Part shown: positions 45,558-58,397 of the stretch, piece by piece
Numbering within the stretch: the stretch's first letter is position 1
Layout of the letters: each line of letters starts with the position of its first letter
Assembly (NCBI RefSeq): GCF_001640805.2
Contig: NC_066852.1
Location: 310,001 to 374,000, forward strand
Direction: 5' to 3'
DNA from: Lates calcarifer
Lineage: Eukaryota; Chordata; Actinopteri; Centropomidae
Length of the DNA stretch: 64,000 bases
Notes under the pieces: generated by a model
Database searches by the model: none
The model's input: only the letters and a program-made list of their open reading frames with translations
What the model was told of the DNA's origin: nothing
Position numbers and translations under genes: made by a program

Positions 45558-48500
45558 ATGCGAGTCATGCTAGTGGCACCTCACTTCACGCTCAGTAGAA
45601 ATACTACACCGCCAGGCTGGATGAGCTTAAATCCAACATATATTTTCATGCGAAATATTAATAACACAGAGTCACGCTCACACCTTAAGGCGGAGTGGAC
45701 GAACCTCCAGCTGAGTTCAGTAATTGGAGAGTGGGTGAAGCAGGTGGCACTGCCCATATCTTTGACAGTGTATATGTGTAAGTGTGTGTGGCAGCCTCTC
45801 CGGTGGGCAGAGTGTCAGAGTGCCTCCATTCTCCAGCCGTTAATTACAGCCCTTCACCGCCTGCATCACTTCAGGACAACAACCCGGCGAGATGACGGGC
45901 TACCGCTGCTCGCACTGAGAAGAGACGGAGAGAGAGCTTGGATTTCTTTTTGGACAGCCGTCGCCGTCTTGTTAAAATTGTATAGGTCTTACTTGCGGGG
46001 CTTGTAAGTTATATATCTGTGAGACATACTGAAGAAAAGCCTGGATTTGGGTTCAACACTTGCAGCCATTTTGTCAAGTTACTGTACAAAAACAGCATAC
46101 AACAACCTGAGATGTCTGCCAGTCAACGTCAACAAACATCCCTATCTTTAAGCCTTAGTATGTTCTTAAAGAAACAGTCATTTTTGGAATGGATTATAGT
46201 CTTGATAACAGATGCATAGGATCAAATCCTGCACATTGTCCATCACTTGTCCATAGGCATTCATCAGGCAAAATTCACCACAACAGTGCCACACAAAGAG
46301 CTCCATTTATACAGAATCAAAGGATCATTAATCAAGTGACGGACTGCGTGCTGAATTTTGTCTTTTGAACATTAGAAGAAGTAAAGTTAGCAGAACTTTC
46401 CATTTTATGGTACGATTAACGTTAACATTAGACTCCAGACACGTTTTGAATTATGTAAAAAGTTACTTCCTCATTAAGAAATTCTGTATCTATGAGTATA
46501 CGCTAACTAATAAAAGAGCAGTTCATACCAAGATGGCTGACGAAAATTGGCGACTAGCAGATGTATCAGAATACTGTAGTTAGTGTTTATTTGTTGATGT
46601 CATTGGTTAGCGTGTTAGCTTGTAGGTAGCAGTGGCTGACACAGCGTTAATGGTGGTGCTAATGCAAACTCTTGCTCTTCCCACACAAAAACACTGGTCC
46701 CTACCATTTAAGGATGTTTACTAGAAACTAAAGTGACCGACTGTTTAAAGAAATAACAGAATTTTAATGATTCATGCCTTGTTCCACAGACAGGAAAGGG
46801 AGGTCAGAGAAAGTATTGAAAGATGGACGAACACATTGTTAGTTCAGGTCTTTTTGTGGGATCTGTTGACAGTAAGAAAAACAGAAAATAAGGCCAACTA
46901 TATCCTTTTATTTACCATATTCAACTGCAGACCAAATCCCTAAAATTTCCTCCGAGATCCCTGTTCGTGTTTTTAGGCTCAACTAGGATCAGTTTCAAGT
47001 TTCAAAACACTGGACTGTGAGGAAATTTGGGGATTAGGAGGAGGCAATATTAGAGGCTTGTGTCTTTACGTTCAAGATACAAACCACTACTGTTTAATGG
47101 CTAAACTGACCCACACTGTGTATCATGATAATAACAATAAAATTAATTACAATAAAGCTCACATTCTCACAAAGAGAGAATGAAAGAAAAAGGTGTTACA
47201 CCACAGGGGAGAGTGTCAACCATGCTTTAAAAAAAAAAAAAAAAAAACGTTATTCATTCCACCTCTTCTTTTTTCCATATGTAGCTGCCTCCCACACACT
47301 CAAAACACTCAAACACACACTCACATTCGTCAGCCATGCGCTCATGCAGAGCAGCTGTATTCATCCTCCAGACACATGTGTAGGTTTATCTCTGAGCCAC
47401 TTACACAAGAACAACATTGTTTTATTACAGTCCAGCTGCTGGTGGTTTGTATTTAGAAAAAAAACACTGATTTATGCAGCGCTACAGGCTCAGAACTCGT
47501 CTGTCATCATCATAATAATCTCACTTTCAGTTCAGATGAAGTGGTAGATATTAATCCGTCTGATCGTCTGACCATTTGTACTTATTGTCCCTGCTGGACT
47601 TTTATTTTTAGAAATATCAATCTCTTCATTTTCTGTGCTGAATACTGTGGAAAATGAAACCACAGTTGTAATAATCTGTACTTCTTCCATTTAAAAAAAT
47701 AAAAAAATGACCCCAGTGCTGAGACATGTCCTCTTTTTACCCCCAGTGCAAGGGTTCGTCTTTGTCTGGACGTCGGTAGAGAGAGTTTAGTAGTTTGCTC
47801 ATAAATTTTCCGTTTGTCACTCCCTGTGCATGTGCTGAGATGATTTCCCACTGGATGCCAGACATTTTGTTCTGGCAAATAGGACAAATCACACAAATCA
47901 AACAGTCCAGCAGGAATGCACACACACATATGCACACACACAGCTTTTCTAATCGTAATAACCCTTTAGAAACTGTCAGGCAGCCAAGAAGATCAACTCT
48001 TAGACAATAAAGACACTTCCCTTCGATGCAGTGAACATCTTTAGATAGTGTGGATCTTTGGACTGACACACCTACAATAAAAGGCGACAGTGTGTGAAAG
48101 TGTCAGTGTGTGTGTGCACGCTGCAAATCCTTATTATGTGTTTGTGTGTGTGGGTTGCAATGGCTCCCTGGAGCATGACATCATTTCACTGGGTGGTTTT
48201 AGTGAAGGAGGGGAGGGGACAGGATGTTGAACCCTCATTAATGTAGAAAGATTGTGTTAGAGATCTGACAGCCACAGCTGGATCCGTCATCGTGGTCGTG
48301 GTCAACTGAAGGGAACAGATTTGTTCCCAAACTGAATTTACTGTGACAGGAATCTTTTCTGTTCTCCAAAGCACTCTTTAATTAACCTGAAGCAAACATT
48401 ATTCATTTAGGAAACATATTCATATTTTACATGATCAAGTTTTTGAACCTAGTCCTTATTGTTAAATGATTGACATGGACAAAATTCTCTGGAATCGGTG

Positions 48501-48827
48501 CAGAATTGAGCAAGAACAGGGCTAAACAGAATTTGGAAGTTTATATCTTCACACCTCCTACAAGAAAAAGTACAGTGAAACAGTTCCCACACAGCAAATC
48601 CATCATCCAAAGGAACCTTAAAGTATATTTGCTTGTATTTAATTAGCTGGTTACAGTGAACAATCTCTGGAAGGAGGAGGAGGTGGATACACTGCTGACA
48701 GTTCAGTTGTCTAATCACTAGCCAGAAGACATCAGCCTGTCACCGTCAGCCATGTTTTTCATCTTGGAAATTCCAACTTTGACTGGAACGTAGCATTAGT
48801 GTGATAATCAGACTCGACTTTTGTTTT
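45558..48827. other. Gene-free stretch
   Basis: The 149-codon frame 45558-46007 is unrecognised. A region around 45770-45900 is moderately GC-rich, including the homeobox core TTAATTA, and could be a conserved non-coding element. A poly-A run is at 47229-47247. Several overlapping short frames at 47.1-48.1 kb have no domain. Confidence 0.5.
47228..47247 (+). repeat. Poly-A run
   Basis: A run of 18-19 A. No retroposon body was recognised immediately upstream, and no target duplication was seen. Confidence 0.85.
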
Positions 48828-49090
48828 CAGTCAAGTCAAGTCAAATTTTATTTATATAGCGCCAATTCACAACAGAAGTTATCTCGAGACGCTGTACATA
48901 TAGAGCAGGTCTAGACCGTACTCTTTATCTTATAAGATTTACAGAGAAAAACCAACAGATCCACCATGAGCAGCACGAGGCGACTGTGGCAAGGAAACAC
49001 TTCCTTTTAAGAGCAGAAACCTCGAGCAGAACCGGACTCAAGGTGGGCGGCATCTGCCTCGACCGGTTGGTTTAGACAGAAAGAGAGGGG
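48828..49090 (+). repeat. Dispersed repeat TTTATTTATATAGCGCC type
   Basis: The order TCAAGTCAAGTCAAATTTTA, TTTATATAGCGCCAATTCAC, TTATCTCGAGACGCTGTACA, CTGTGGCAAGGAAACACTTC and CTCGACCGGTTGGTTTAGAC is, from memory, a high-copy fish repeat. The start TTTATTTATATAGC is a classic end of retroelement-type copies. The minus-strand ORF at 49007-49225 is an artefact of its right half. Confidence 0.65.
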
Positions 49091-49289
49091 GGTGGGGGAA
49101 TGGGGTAGGAGTGATGTATCTGTGATGTATCTGTTGCGTTGTTGACGACTGCCTGAACTGAAAAATGTATGAAAAACGAATGATTTCCGTTTCTTAACTT
49201 CCAGAACTGTACGATAACAAGTCATATCAAGACCAGAGAAAAAAAAGGATATTAGCTTGGTGAAAAATCAGCATGTCGCGTTTAGCTGA

Positions 49290-49530
49290 CATGTTTTTTA
49301 CAAAAACACTGAAACTTAGCAATCTTCTGTTAGCAACACAAGTTGCTAAATGCTAACAGCAGCATGCTAATACGCAATGCATCCCACAGCTGTGAGGAAA
49401 TTTAAATAAAAAGCCAAAAATTTCAACTTTGTCAAGCCACCAAAGTCAGAGGGTTTCATCCTCTGGGGACCGTGAACACCTGCACAAAATTTCACAAATT
49501 CCTCAAATACTTGTTGAGACGTGTCAGCCA
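49290..49530 (-). repeat. Dispersed teleost repeat, reverse copy
   Basis: Reads on the minus strand as the family at 6050-6340: TTGTTGAGA, CACAAAATTTCACAAATTCC, CATCCTCTGGGGACCGTGAA, and AATGCTAACAGCAGCATGCT on the plus strand. The order is inverted relative to 6.05 kb. Confidence 0.55.
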
Positions 49531-50129
49531 TTTTAGTTCCTTATTGGCTATAAAATTGAAAGAAAACTGAGGGGAAAAGAACCTTTTAATTCAGATTTCC
49601 TGTCTGAGATGAAGCCTCTGGTTCTGCTTCTCTATAAATAATATTATCCTCAGTGGAGCTTGAACGTCACATGACATAATCGTGTTTTTCAGCAGTTTAT
49701 CCATTTGACCAAATATTCTATTTTTGTGGGAGGGGGTAGGTGGGGGAACTCCGGGGAATCAGACGTCCTATATGTCATTATCCAGCCTCTCGCTCCAGTT
49801 GAAGCGGCAGAACATCGACAGTATGTTAAATATGTTAATTCAAATGTATTTTAATTTGCCCTTCCTGCTGCAGCGTGTGAATGTGTTCAGCCACATGTCA
49901 TCTGACCTACTTCACATTCAGCATCAGTGTGTGTGCCTGTGTGTGTGTGTGTTATTGTGATGTGTGGGTCACTTTGGCACATTGCCGTCCGTCCTCACAT
50001 TCACACCGGAAATTAGACGAGGAGAGACGGAGCGAGAGAGGAGACGAGGGGAGGTGGAGATGGAGGAAAATGGTGTGTGTTTTTAAATAGAGACAAAGAA
50101 AAAGAGGCCGAGAGACACAGGGTGTGTAT
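49531..50129. other. Gene-free stretch
   Basis: A GT-rich run at 49928-49952 and a purine-rich stretch at 50017-50115 were noted. The short frames crossing them are composition artefacts. Confidence 0.5.
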
Positions 50130-50132
50130 CAG

Positions 50133-50154
<22 letters not shown>
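50130..50154 (+). repeat. GA microsatellite
   Basis: About twelve AG units. Purine-rich flanks extend on both sides. Confidence 0.9.
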
Positions 50155-50165
<11 letters not shown>

Positions 50166-50239
50166 CAGGATGAAAGGCCTCGCTGGCCGACAGCCCACTC
50201 CAACTCACCATCGGAGACTGTTCGATCACAAGGGGTCTA

Positions 50240-50272
50240 TGTGTGTTTGTGTGTGTGTGTGTGTTTGTGTGA
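50240..50272 (+). repeat. GT microsatellite
   Basis: Interrupted GT run with two TT interruptions. Confidence 0.9.
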
Positions 50273-50578
50273 GTCCTTTGAGATGCTCTGGTTTTGTTTT
50301 TCTATACTACACAGACATCTCTGTTCGAGGTGACTACTCACAGCCAGATGAGCCCGCAGCATCTGAATGAACTGTTAGAAAACGTAAGAAGAAAGAAAAA
50401 TCCTAGAAGTCATTTTATATTTTCTGGTATTTTTTAAATCCCATGAAATTTAATCTAATTATAATTATTGTGAGACTATCCAAAGCCTATTTAATTCCTC
50501 TGTGCCATAGTAGAATAAAAAACAGATTTTCATTCATGTTTCTCCTGATATTCTCACAGTAATGGACGGAAGTACGCA

Positions 50579-51108
50579 TTAAAGCAACATTATTCAGTTA
50601 TTTTACCTTCAAACAGCAGCTTCAGGATTTTCTGATGGTTCACTGACTTGTAACAGGGAGAATTAAGCCTCCGTCATTCAAACACCTGTTGTAGCTCTGT
50701 GTTTTTCAGGTTGGATCTCCCTCTAACTGAGTGAGAGTCAAAGGCTTAAACTGCTGGACTCAGGCCCAGAGAGTTCAGAGTGAAGCTGAACTGTAGATCA
50801 GTTGTCATTAAAAACCAGCGTTCATCTCTGATATCCAGGAAACTGATGGAAAAATTAAGAATTAGAAACAGAGTTTGGTGTGTTTGTTACAGCAACAGCA
50901 CTTCCAGAAGCCGGGGATCATGGGTAATATACACCGTTCAGTCGTGTTTCAGTTCAGTGAGTGGGGCTACACAGTTGCAGCTCCGGTCAAGGGATTGATT
51001 GGCTTCATTTTCTGTACATGAAAAGCACTTATCCACTCAGAAATGGAATTAATTACCACCCTTGGCTGCAGAGGGCGCTGTTTAGTAAAGTTACATTGTG
51101 TTGCTTTA
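50579..51108 (+). mobile_element. TIR element about 530 bp, copy 1
   Basis: The ends TAAAGCAACATTATTCAGTT (50580-50599) and ACATTGTGTTGCTTTA (51093-51108) are inverted repeats, with TAAAGCAACA exact and the next bases partly matching. The interior 50705-50975 is shared with 63222-63480: CCCTCTAACTGAGTGA, GAGAGTTCAGAGTGAAGCTG, CATCTCTGATATCCAGGAAA, GAAACAGAGTTTGGTG, AGAAGCCGGGGATCATGGGT. It has no long ORF, which fits a non-autonomous element. Two overlapping short frames inside are not genes. Confidence 0.7.
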
Positions 51109-51974
51109 GTTTGAATTTTCTTTTGCAGGTTTTCTTGAAATTTATGGAGCTAGAGCAGCAATTAAAATTTTGGCACTGAAAAATAAAATTTGGCAAAGCT
51201 CAAACTGAAAAAGGAAACATTGGCATTAAAATATTTTGATTAGAAAAAGTTGTGAAACAGGTTTTGGTATCAAAAAGATTTGCAAAAAAATATTGAAATA
51301 AAGTAAGATAACAATATTGTAAGATTGAATTTTACGTCAGTGTTTTATTATTCAATGCCAGTACTTGTTTCAGTGCCAATACACATTTTAAATTTGTGCT
51401 ACATTTGGATGGCATCCAGCAGTAATGAAGTACAACATGAAGTACTTTGGTTTTATCTGACCATAATAAAAATGTAGTGTTCTCCAGGTGGTTGTCATTA
51501 TAAAGGTTACAGTCCAACCCAGACCTTTTATATTTCCCAGCTTGCTGCATCTTTCCACACAGATTTTGTTGGTTAGTTTGTAGAAAACAGCTCCAGATGG
51601 AAACTGTTACCACAGGTTATCTGAGTAAACAGGAGTTTGGATGGTGATGTCACTGGAGCAGAAAGGTGGAGGGGGTCCTGAAAGACATTTACTGACCAGG
51701 AAACCTCAGCAGGAATGTCAGGAATGGAATCTGACATTTTGCTGCAGAGCTGTGGGTTATGGGTGGTCAGTGTCCTGCATCAACACCACAGGGATCCTGT
51801 GTCACTGTTGTCTTATGGAGTATTAGAGGTGAGGGCAGGTAACAGCAGAGGTTACTGGGGCTTACTGCTGATAGTGAAAGAAGGAATGTTATCACCTCTT
51901 TGTCCGTGACACAAAAAGAAAACACTAAAATATGCGACATGTAGCACGTTCAGTATAAATTCATCTGTGGTAAA
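51109..51974. other. Gene-free stretch
   Basis: No gene recognised. Short runs of TTGGCA/CAAAAAT words occur near 51140-51380 without a clear repeat unit. Confidence 0.45.
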
Positions 51975-52265
51975 AGTAAATATGAGCAAAGATGGAGGAA
52001 GTACTTTTTGGAATATTATTACTGGTGCTTTACATACTGGAGATCCATTTATATTACTGCATCATATGTTATAGATTTATCGTAATATGTTGTGTGAAAA
52101 ATCAGATTCCTTAAAGTGACAATAACAGTACTTTAGTAGCTGTAACTGATGAATGTAGTGGAGAGAAAGCACACTAGCAACCTCTGAAATGTGGTGAAAA
52201 ATAAATACAAGGATGCATAAAATTGACACAATAAAACTAAATAAAAGTACCTCAAAACCACTTAA
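51975..52265 (-). repeat. Reverse copy of GTGGAATGTAACTAAGTACA family
   Basis: On the plus strand it begins GATGGAGGAAGTACTTTT, then TTTAGTAGCTGTAACTGATG, AATGTAGTGGAGAGAAAGCA, CCTCTGAAATGTGGTGAAAA and AAGTACCTCAAAACCACTTA. This is the mirror order of the family described at 41338-42112. Confidence 0.6.
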
Positions 52266-53794
52266 ATGCTGCCATTCACTGGATGTTTGGTATACACACC
52301 ACAAACAAAAGACAGCATAGCCCAGTCAGGAAGGAAGGAGAAGGAAAAACAGTTTGGTTCAGGCTCATTTATCAGCTCAGAGAAAACGTCTTAGAACAGA
52401 GAAAGCTCGGAGGTTTGTTTTCAGAGGCCTGGACTATCTCTGCAGACCATCAGGTCCCAGTTAAACGTCCCCTCGCCCGTCCAAACATTCCCTGTTTTCC
52501 CCTCCTGTTTACACTTGTCCGCTGCTCACATGGCAACAGCTCAACATTGTGCTGGACGCTGTGTCGGTCAGCGCTCACATCTGATTGGTGCTGAGCAGGC
52601 AGCGGCACAACGGCCACAGGAAGTCCATTGTCACCGGTCCAGACACACAAAGCACGGCTGTGAAAGCTGCTGTGGCTTTCATGAGGAGTCCAGGCAGGAA
52701 TGACCTGCCAGAGCCACATAGCATCAAAATAAACATGTTTACAGTGCATAACATTATGTGTACTAATGAGAGTCACTAATAAAGCATTGGACAAAGACCT
52801 GATGGTGAAGTGCTTTGAGCTTGATTCTTAACAGTAAAACAGAACCTTAGCAGAGAGGATTTTCACTGTTTTCCTGTTCCTGCTAATGCAAGAAAAAATG
52901 TTTGTCCATCCACTGACATCCTGTCTTTAGAATATGGACAAGTCAAAATAAAACATTGTTCTGCAGCACGGCACTTCCTCCATCTTCAAACTGTTTTCAT
53001 TAGTTTGTCTCCAGCCTCTTTGCCTCCAGCATCTTTTCAGCATTATTACCTGTATCCAAACTGCCGCACCAATTAAACACACTGAATTATTGTCTATACT
53101 GCATTTAAAGAGACAGACTCTCACTGCTCAACCTTGAGCAGAGTCTTAAACAGAACTCATCTGCCAGGGTATTTCGACTATTTCTGGAATAATGGACCGG
53201 TATCCTCACTTCTCCCTGAGGCACTTTTGCATTTTTCAGTGTAGTGGGAAGAATGAGTTGACTGAGGAAGGATGAATACTGAATGCTCAATGAAGCCCTG
53301 GAAACAATGCAGTGCCTCTGTCACATAGTCAGTGCAACAGTGAGTTGTGTGTGTGTTTTTGTGTAGTTGTGTAAGTCTGTCACCACCGTGTCTCTTTGCT
53401 GAGTCAGTGTTCAACCAGACCCCTGAGTCCTGAGACACAAACACACACATATAAAGTACCAAACCCTCGCTCTCGTCCCTAGAGAGCTGATTAGGGTGAG
53501 TGTGCGAGGGCCCAGGAAGGGATGGTGTATGGTGTATTGTATGTGTGTGTATGTGATGTGTCCTAAGGGCCCAGAACAAGACAAAAATCCCATCCTGCTG
53601 ACTAAGTCACTGTGACAGACTTTGGGCCACAGATGAGGCTGTTTTGACTGTCCTGTCCTTCTGTAACGCTGGCTCACTCCACAAAGGCAGTGTTTGATGA
53701 CTTCCAGGACAAACAGAAAGCACTTCTGTCTGCGATGGCAGAGAAAGATTCCAGAGCAATCTTCCTCTTTAAGTATGCTTGATCTGTTTTGGTA
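52266..53794. other. Gene-free stretch
   Basis: Opposed open frames at 52283-52794 (plus 103 codons, minus 114 codons) overlap in GC-richer DNA, and the minus frames at 53178-53803 overlap each other. None shows a known domain. Confidence 0.5.
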
Positions 53795-54330
53795 GATAAA
53801 CATCGTTGGCTTGTAGTAAACATCTTAGAGCTTTCTGTTAAACATCCTAGAATTCTGTGGCCAATGAATAATATATCTCTCAGACCAACACTTTAAAATC
53901 CTCTTGAAAGATACACATTCTAGATCTCTATGGCAGGAATAATATTGTAGACGTCTGTCAGACATTCTAGAGCTCTTTGGATTGTAAATATTGTAGACTC
54001 CACTGACACAAAAATATTCTAGACCTTGCAGAGTAACATTCTAGAATTCTGTGGCCGACAGGCATTGTATCTGTTCGATAACACTCTAGAATTCTCTTGA
54101 AAAATAAACATTTTAGACATCTTTGGTAGATAAACATTCTAGATTTCTTTGACCAACAAACATTCTAGACCTTTTAAGAAGAGCATTCTTGACCTCTCCT
54201 AGCAACAACGGGGATGTTTTTGTCAAACATACTGAAACATAAATTACGTAGAGCTGTCTCCTGGATCACGAAGAACTGTCCTGAAAACGAAACATTCTGG
54301 AGCATTCCGAGATAAATACACCATCAGTCT
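53795..54330 (+). repeat. Degenerate 26-bp minisatellite, TCTAGA-rich
   Basis: The word CATTCTAGA (or one or two changes) recurs at 53821, 53843, 53916, 53943, 53963, 53989, 54015, 54038, 54063, 54082, 54109, 54135, 54161 and 54184, mostly 23-27 bp apart, with AATTCTGTGGC or ATTTCTTTGA following. Fainter units continue to about 54310. The period is near 26 bp and the units are strongly diverged, so the array is old. No long ORF. Confidence 0.8.
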
Positions 54331-54360
54331 GACAGATGAACGTTCCAAAACCTCTCTTGT

Positions 54361-55823
54361 AGACAACAGAATGTTAATTTTGTTCCCAGTTTATTGTTGG
54401 TCTGGAAGAGATCTGGTCAGGGGTTAGGTTAAGGGAATGTTCTCAGGAGTTGTAGATTCTGGTCTCTGGTTTGCTCTGTAATTTTCTACATTTCTCTTCA
54501 GTTAACTTGTTTCTCTGATTTCATTTAAGTAGGATCTTATCATGGATGCCTAAAATGTTTTCACCCTGGGGTGCAAAACAGAGAAATGAAACCTATTGTT
54601 AAGGGACCAAAGCTAATTTCCTTTTTTCCAGTGTCACTTTGTTTGTGAAAGTTACAGCTAACTTCTCTGTTTTATTTGTGTTGGTTTCATTTCAGTTTAT
54701 AGACGGGAGGTAAACATTCCTACTTGTGGTTTAGTCATGAGAAATATCTGTCTCTTGCCAGTTGTGACTTCCTTTGCAGGAAACTCAACTTCTTTGTTTT
54801 TTTGATCAGAATCTCGTTAGTTCATGACAAGGTGACCTTAAGCTTTTCTTTTCTCCTTCCAGTGTTTGGGTTTTTGTCGCTGCTGCCAAGTGGAAAGCCC
54901 AGCAGTGATGGCATGTGAGCAGTTTCAGGCTCAGATTAGTGTTTTTGGAAATCCTGATTCTTTTACTGACAAACCTATACATTAATGTGTCATCTCTCGA
55001 TGTTTGAGGACAGTGCTGCTATTGTTCAGGGTCTCTTAGCTCTTTCAAACAGCACAAAACAAATGCTGATCCAGGCAGTATTCATTTTAAAATTCAAATG
55101 CAAGTCAGCCTTTTCCTCAATCTCAACACTACAAAGAAGCCACTGCCAAACATGGAGACAGACAGTTAGATGAGCGGTAAGCCTGCTGGTTTGCTCACCA
55201 AAATTCTTGAGTATTGATGGAAAATGTTCCCTCAGTAATTTCACTGACTCAGCAGCTACTGGTTTGGCAAGATAACTTTGCTTTCCATCTGGTGAATCCA
55301 TTATTAGCCGTGAGCATGTAGGATGATGGCAGGGATTTGTGGCAGAAGTAGAGCTGTAGATGTCGGTAAACTCTGGATAAAGGACACATAAGGACACATA
55401 AGGACTCAGATGCAGATGAAAAGTTCACTCATGCTTATATTTCATGTTTGTGCTGCCCTTTGACCCCCACGCTGAAAGACCTTCTCTCTTCCTGACGCCA
55501 ACATGTAGAGTTTCAGACTCAGTCTCCAGGCTGGTTTACAGACAATACAGTGCAGACAAATGCCGTAGATATTCAAAGAAGAATTGTTTTCAGCATAATG
55601 TAATTCACATGAGGACAATAGCTACTCCTGCAGATGATACAATTCCTCATTTAGGAAGCTCGTTTCAGCATCTGGGGAGCATCTGTTTTCAGAATACGAT
55701 GTAGTTTTGTCTAAACCTCTCTTTTTAAACCACCACCCCTCTGTCTCTGATTCTGGCTAACTTTGATTATATTTGATATCTGACCACTGGTAACCTCTCT
55801 CAGAGCGTCAATTATCTGTGTCT

Positions 55824-55854
<31 letters not shown>

Positions 55855-57884
55855 CTCATATGAAAAAGAGGAAAAGAATGGAACCTTGTGTTTTTGAACA
55901 GACAGGTGACAGGTTATGTTCAGGAGGTTTCTAGAGAGCCTTCGGGGGATTTTACCTGTGGGAGATTTGGGATGAAGTGTTAGACAGAACACCCAATGTG
56001 TTTTATGTGTACTTGTTTCCTTTTTGTCATGTTTCTGTTGATATGTATTGGACTTCAGTAGTGGTGAAGTATGAGATTAGCCACAGAATGCAGGATATGA
56101 ACCGTGACCAAGAATGTGACAGAAAAAATGTGTTTTAAAGCCCCAAAATAGATTAAAATGGCCCGCTCTATTTATTGTGGTATTTGATGTTATTTTAGCT
56201 GGATTGTTACTGCTCACTGCAGCCGTTGGTGTACAACATGCCCTCTATGGTGTCAGCTTCAGAGCCCAAAGTGGTTTGGATTATTGTTGATTTTTATGGA
56301 GCCTGTATAATGAATTTTCTCTTTCTTACCTCAGCCTGTAAATAACTGTAATATCATGTTCATTTGCACCCCCCCACCTCTTTCTACACCAATGCAATGA
56401 TGTTATACTCAAGGGAAGCCATTACTACAGACATCTTCCTCCTCTCATTAGAATTTAATGGAGGCCCAGACAGATGCAGTCTAATTTTCAAGCCATCTCT
56501 TTGTCCTTTGTCTACTCCTTCTTGTCTCCTCTTGACTCCTCTCTTTGTTTTTTAGCAGGTTTTTCCACTCTTTATCTTAACCTATTAACATTTTCTGTCT
56601 GTCCACTGTTTGGGTCATGATGTTAGAGCTTATCTTCTGTTCGTATCGCACCCAGATCATTAGACAATTTCCTGTGTTCAAACACCTGTTTTTGGATATT
56701 TTGAAGAGATTAAACAGTTTTTGACTTGTCCTGTTGTTTTCTCCAGACCCTGACAGAGAGTCCTTGTTTTTGAAGCTTTTTACCTCCTAAAACTGAACCA
56801 TGAAATACTTCAGCAGAGCATAAATTCAACATTTGCAAAGCTTCTTTATCAGCAGAAGCGGTCATGATGATTTTCCCTGGCAGTTAGCATGTTTTGGACC
56901 TCCTTTGTGGGGTGTCCTTCGTCATGTGATGCCGGCAGCTTGTCAGATTTAGTCCCTGCTCGGTTTCTGCAGTAAAGATGTTGGAAGATGCTTTCGACGC
57001 ATTTGCCAGGAAGTTCTTTTTTTTCTTACCCAAAAACACATTGCACAAGCCATCAGACAGTCCTGTACTGTCCGTTAACTGCTCAGTTTTAACAGACACG
57101 CCATAAAGAGACTGTAAAAAACCTGCTATTCTAGCAACAGTAACCGTACAAACAACCCACAATGCAACACTCTGCGTCAGAACTAGTGTTACACTCATAC
57201 TAAATGCTGTTGTGAATATGTAAATATCTCATCTACACAAATAATTCAACCTCCTTTTTTATGTCTACACACCAGTGACTCCCATGGCCAGAGGCATTAT
57301 GGGTTGTCAGGTGTCTAATTTCCAGAAAAATATATTGTTGTATATTTGGGCCAGTATGGTAAGATACGTGCATACTAACTGTACTAACATGAGCAGCCTC
57401 GGTCATAAAGTTGTCCCGCCACAGTAAAAGCTCTAGTCTATCTCTCATAAAAGCTCAGAGAACTGTGTTTGTGTTCTTGAAACCTGGCTTTTCAAAAGAT
57501 CGTGTCAAGTGCATGTAGCCAAAATCAACAACCCCCATTTTTCTTTCCCAGAATAAAAGTAGTTGACGTGGAACAGCTTTTGCCTCTTGGCTTCTTTTGC
57601 TCCTGATTGGTCATTGCTGTTGGTCTGACAGCCTCTTACATGGTTTGTAAGCTTGAGCTGAGGATGATGTTTTCGCCATTTTTACAAACTGTGTCGCCTT
57701 TAGCACCTGGAATAAATACTGTAGATTCTTTTTGGATCTGAAAGAGTCTCTTCTACATTTGTTTGTCAGTGTCTGGGCAGTTTTTTGAAATGGGAAAGCT
57801 TCAAAGCGAGAGAGCTAATACACCTACAGCAGTGTATTTATCCCAATTGGAGTCACAGTCCCTGTTGCAATCATTCATTTCAAA
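54361..57884. other. Gene-free stretch
   Basis: A small tandem of AGGACACATA lies at 55380-55400. The GT microsatellite is listed separately. The 123-codon minus frame 55026-55397 and 86-codon plus frame 55444-55704 lack known domains. At 57290-57400 the text CCCATGGCCAGAGGCATTAT resembles a repeat fragment. Confidence 0.5.
55827..55854 (+). repeat. GT microsatellite
   Basis: Uninterrupted run of about fourteen GT units. Confidence 0.92.
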
Positions 57885-58397
57885 GACAAAAATACTATTT
57901 CTGGATCCAACCTCACAGAGACTCTCCTGTTTTCAAGAAGTTGCAGTGCTGTGTCCCGTGTTGTTTGAGAGTCAAAACAATTCTTCAGTGTCATTCTACT
58001 GCTTAAGAAAGAGAAGAGGAAATGGCTGCAGTTGATAGGTTAGAGTATTTAAACGAATGAAGAAAAAAGTTTGATGCTAGCTAACATTAGCACCCAGTAG
58101 TAAAAGCAAGCACATAAGATATGGTCTTTACAGGATGTTTCCCTGCCTTTATCAGCAGGTGCTAACCACTGCTAAAGTTAGCTAGCTTAGTTGGCTAACA
58201 TTAGCACCCACTGGTGCAAACTTTATTTTTGTTTATTTAAAATGAAACTTAACAACTGCAGCCATTTCCTCTTCTCTCGTCACCAAGAAAGCAGTAGAAT
58301 GACACATTAATCTGATCTGTTCAAACAACATGGGACACAGCATCTTGGAAACAAGAGAAACTCTGCAAAGTTGGACCCAAAAATATTATTTTTGTCG
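57885..58397. mobile_element. Large foldback (palindromic) element
   Basis: The arms 57885-58073 and 58217-58397 are imperfect inverted repeats of about 185 bp. The best block, GAGAAGAGGAAATGGCTGCA plus GTTG, is identical over 24 bp (58011-58034 versus 58253-58276), and TGTCATTCTACTGCTT is also perfect. The spacer contains two direct copies of GCTAACATTAGCACCCA with GCTAGC nearby. The structure would form a long stem and fits a foldback-type MITE. The frames 57763-58035 and 57785-58006 lie in the left arm and are not recognised proteins. No second copy is present in this window. Confidence 0.8.

Noticed and set aside
45558..46007. 149-codon plus-strand frame
   Set aside because: No recognisable family, no start context, and no splice partners. 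It lies in DNA of slightly higher GC content, where long chance frames are more common.
47228..47247. Poly-A run as a sign of a recent retroposon
   Set aside because: No body with internal promoter boxes and no flanking direct repeats were identified.
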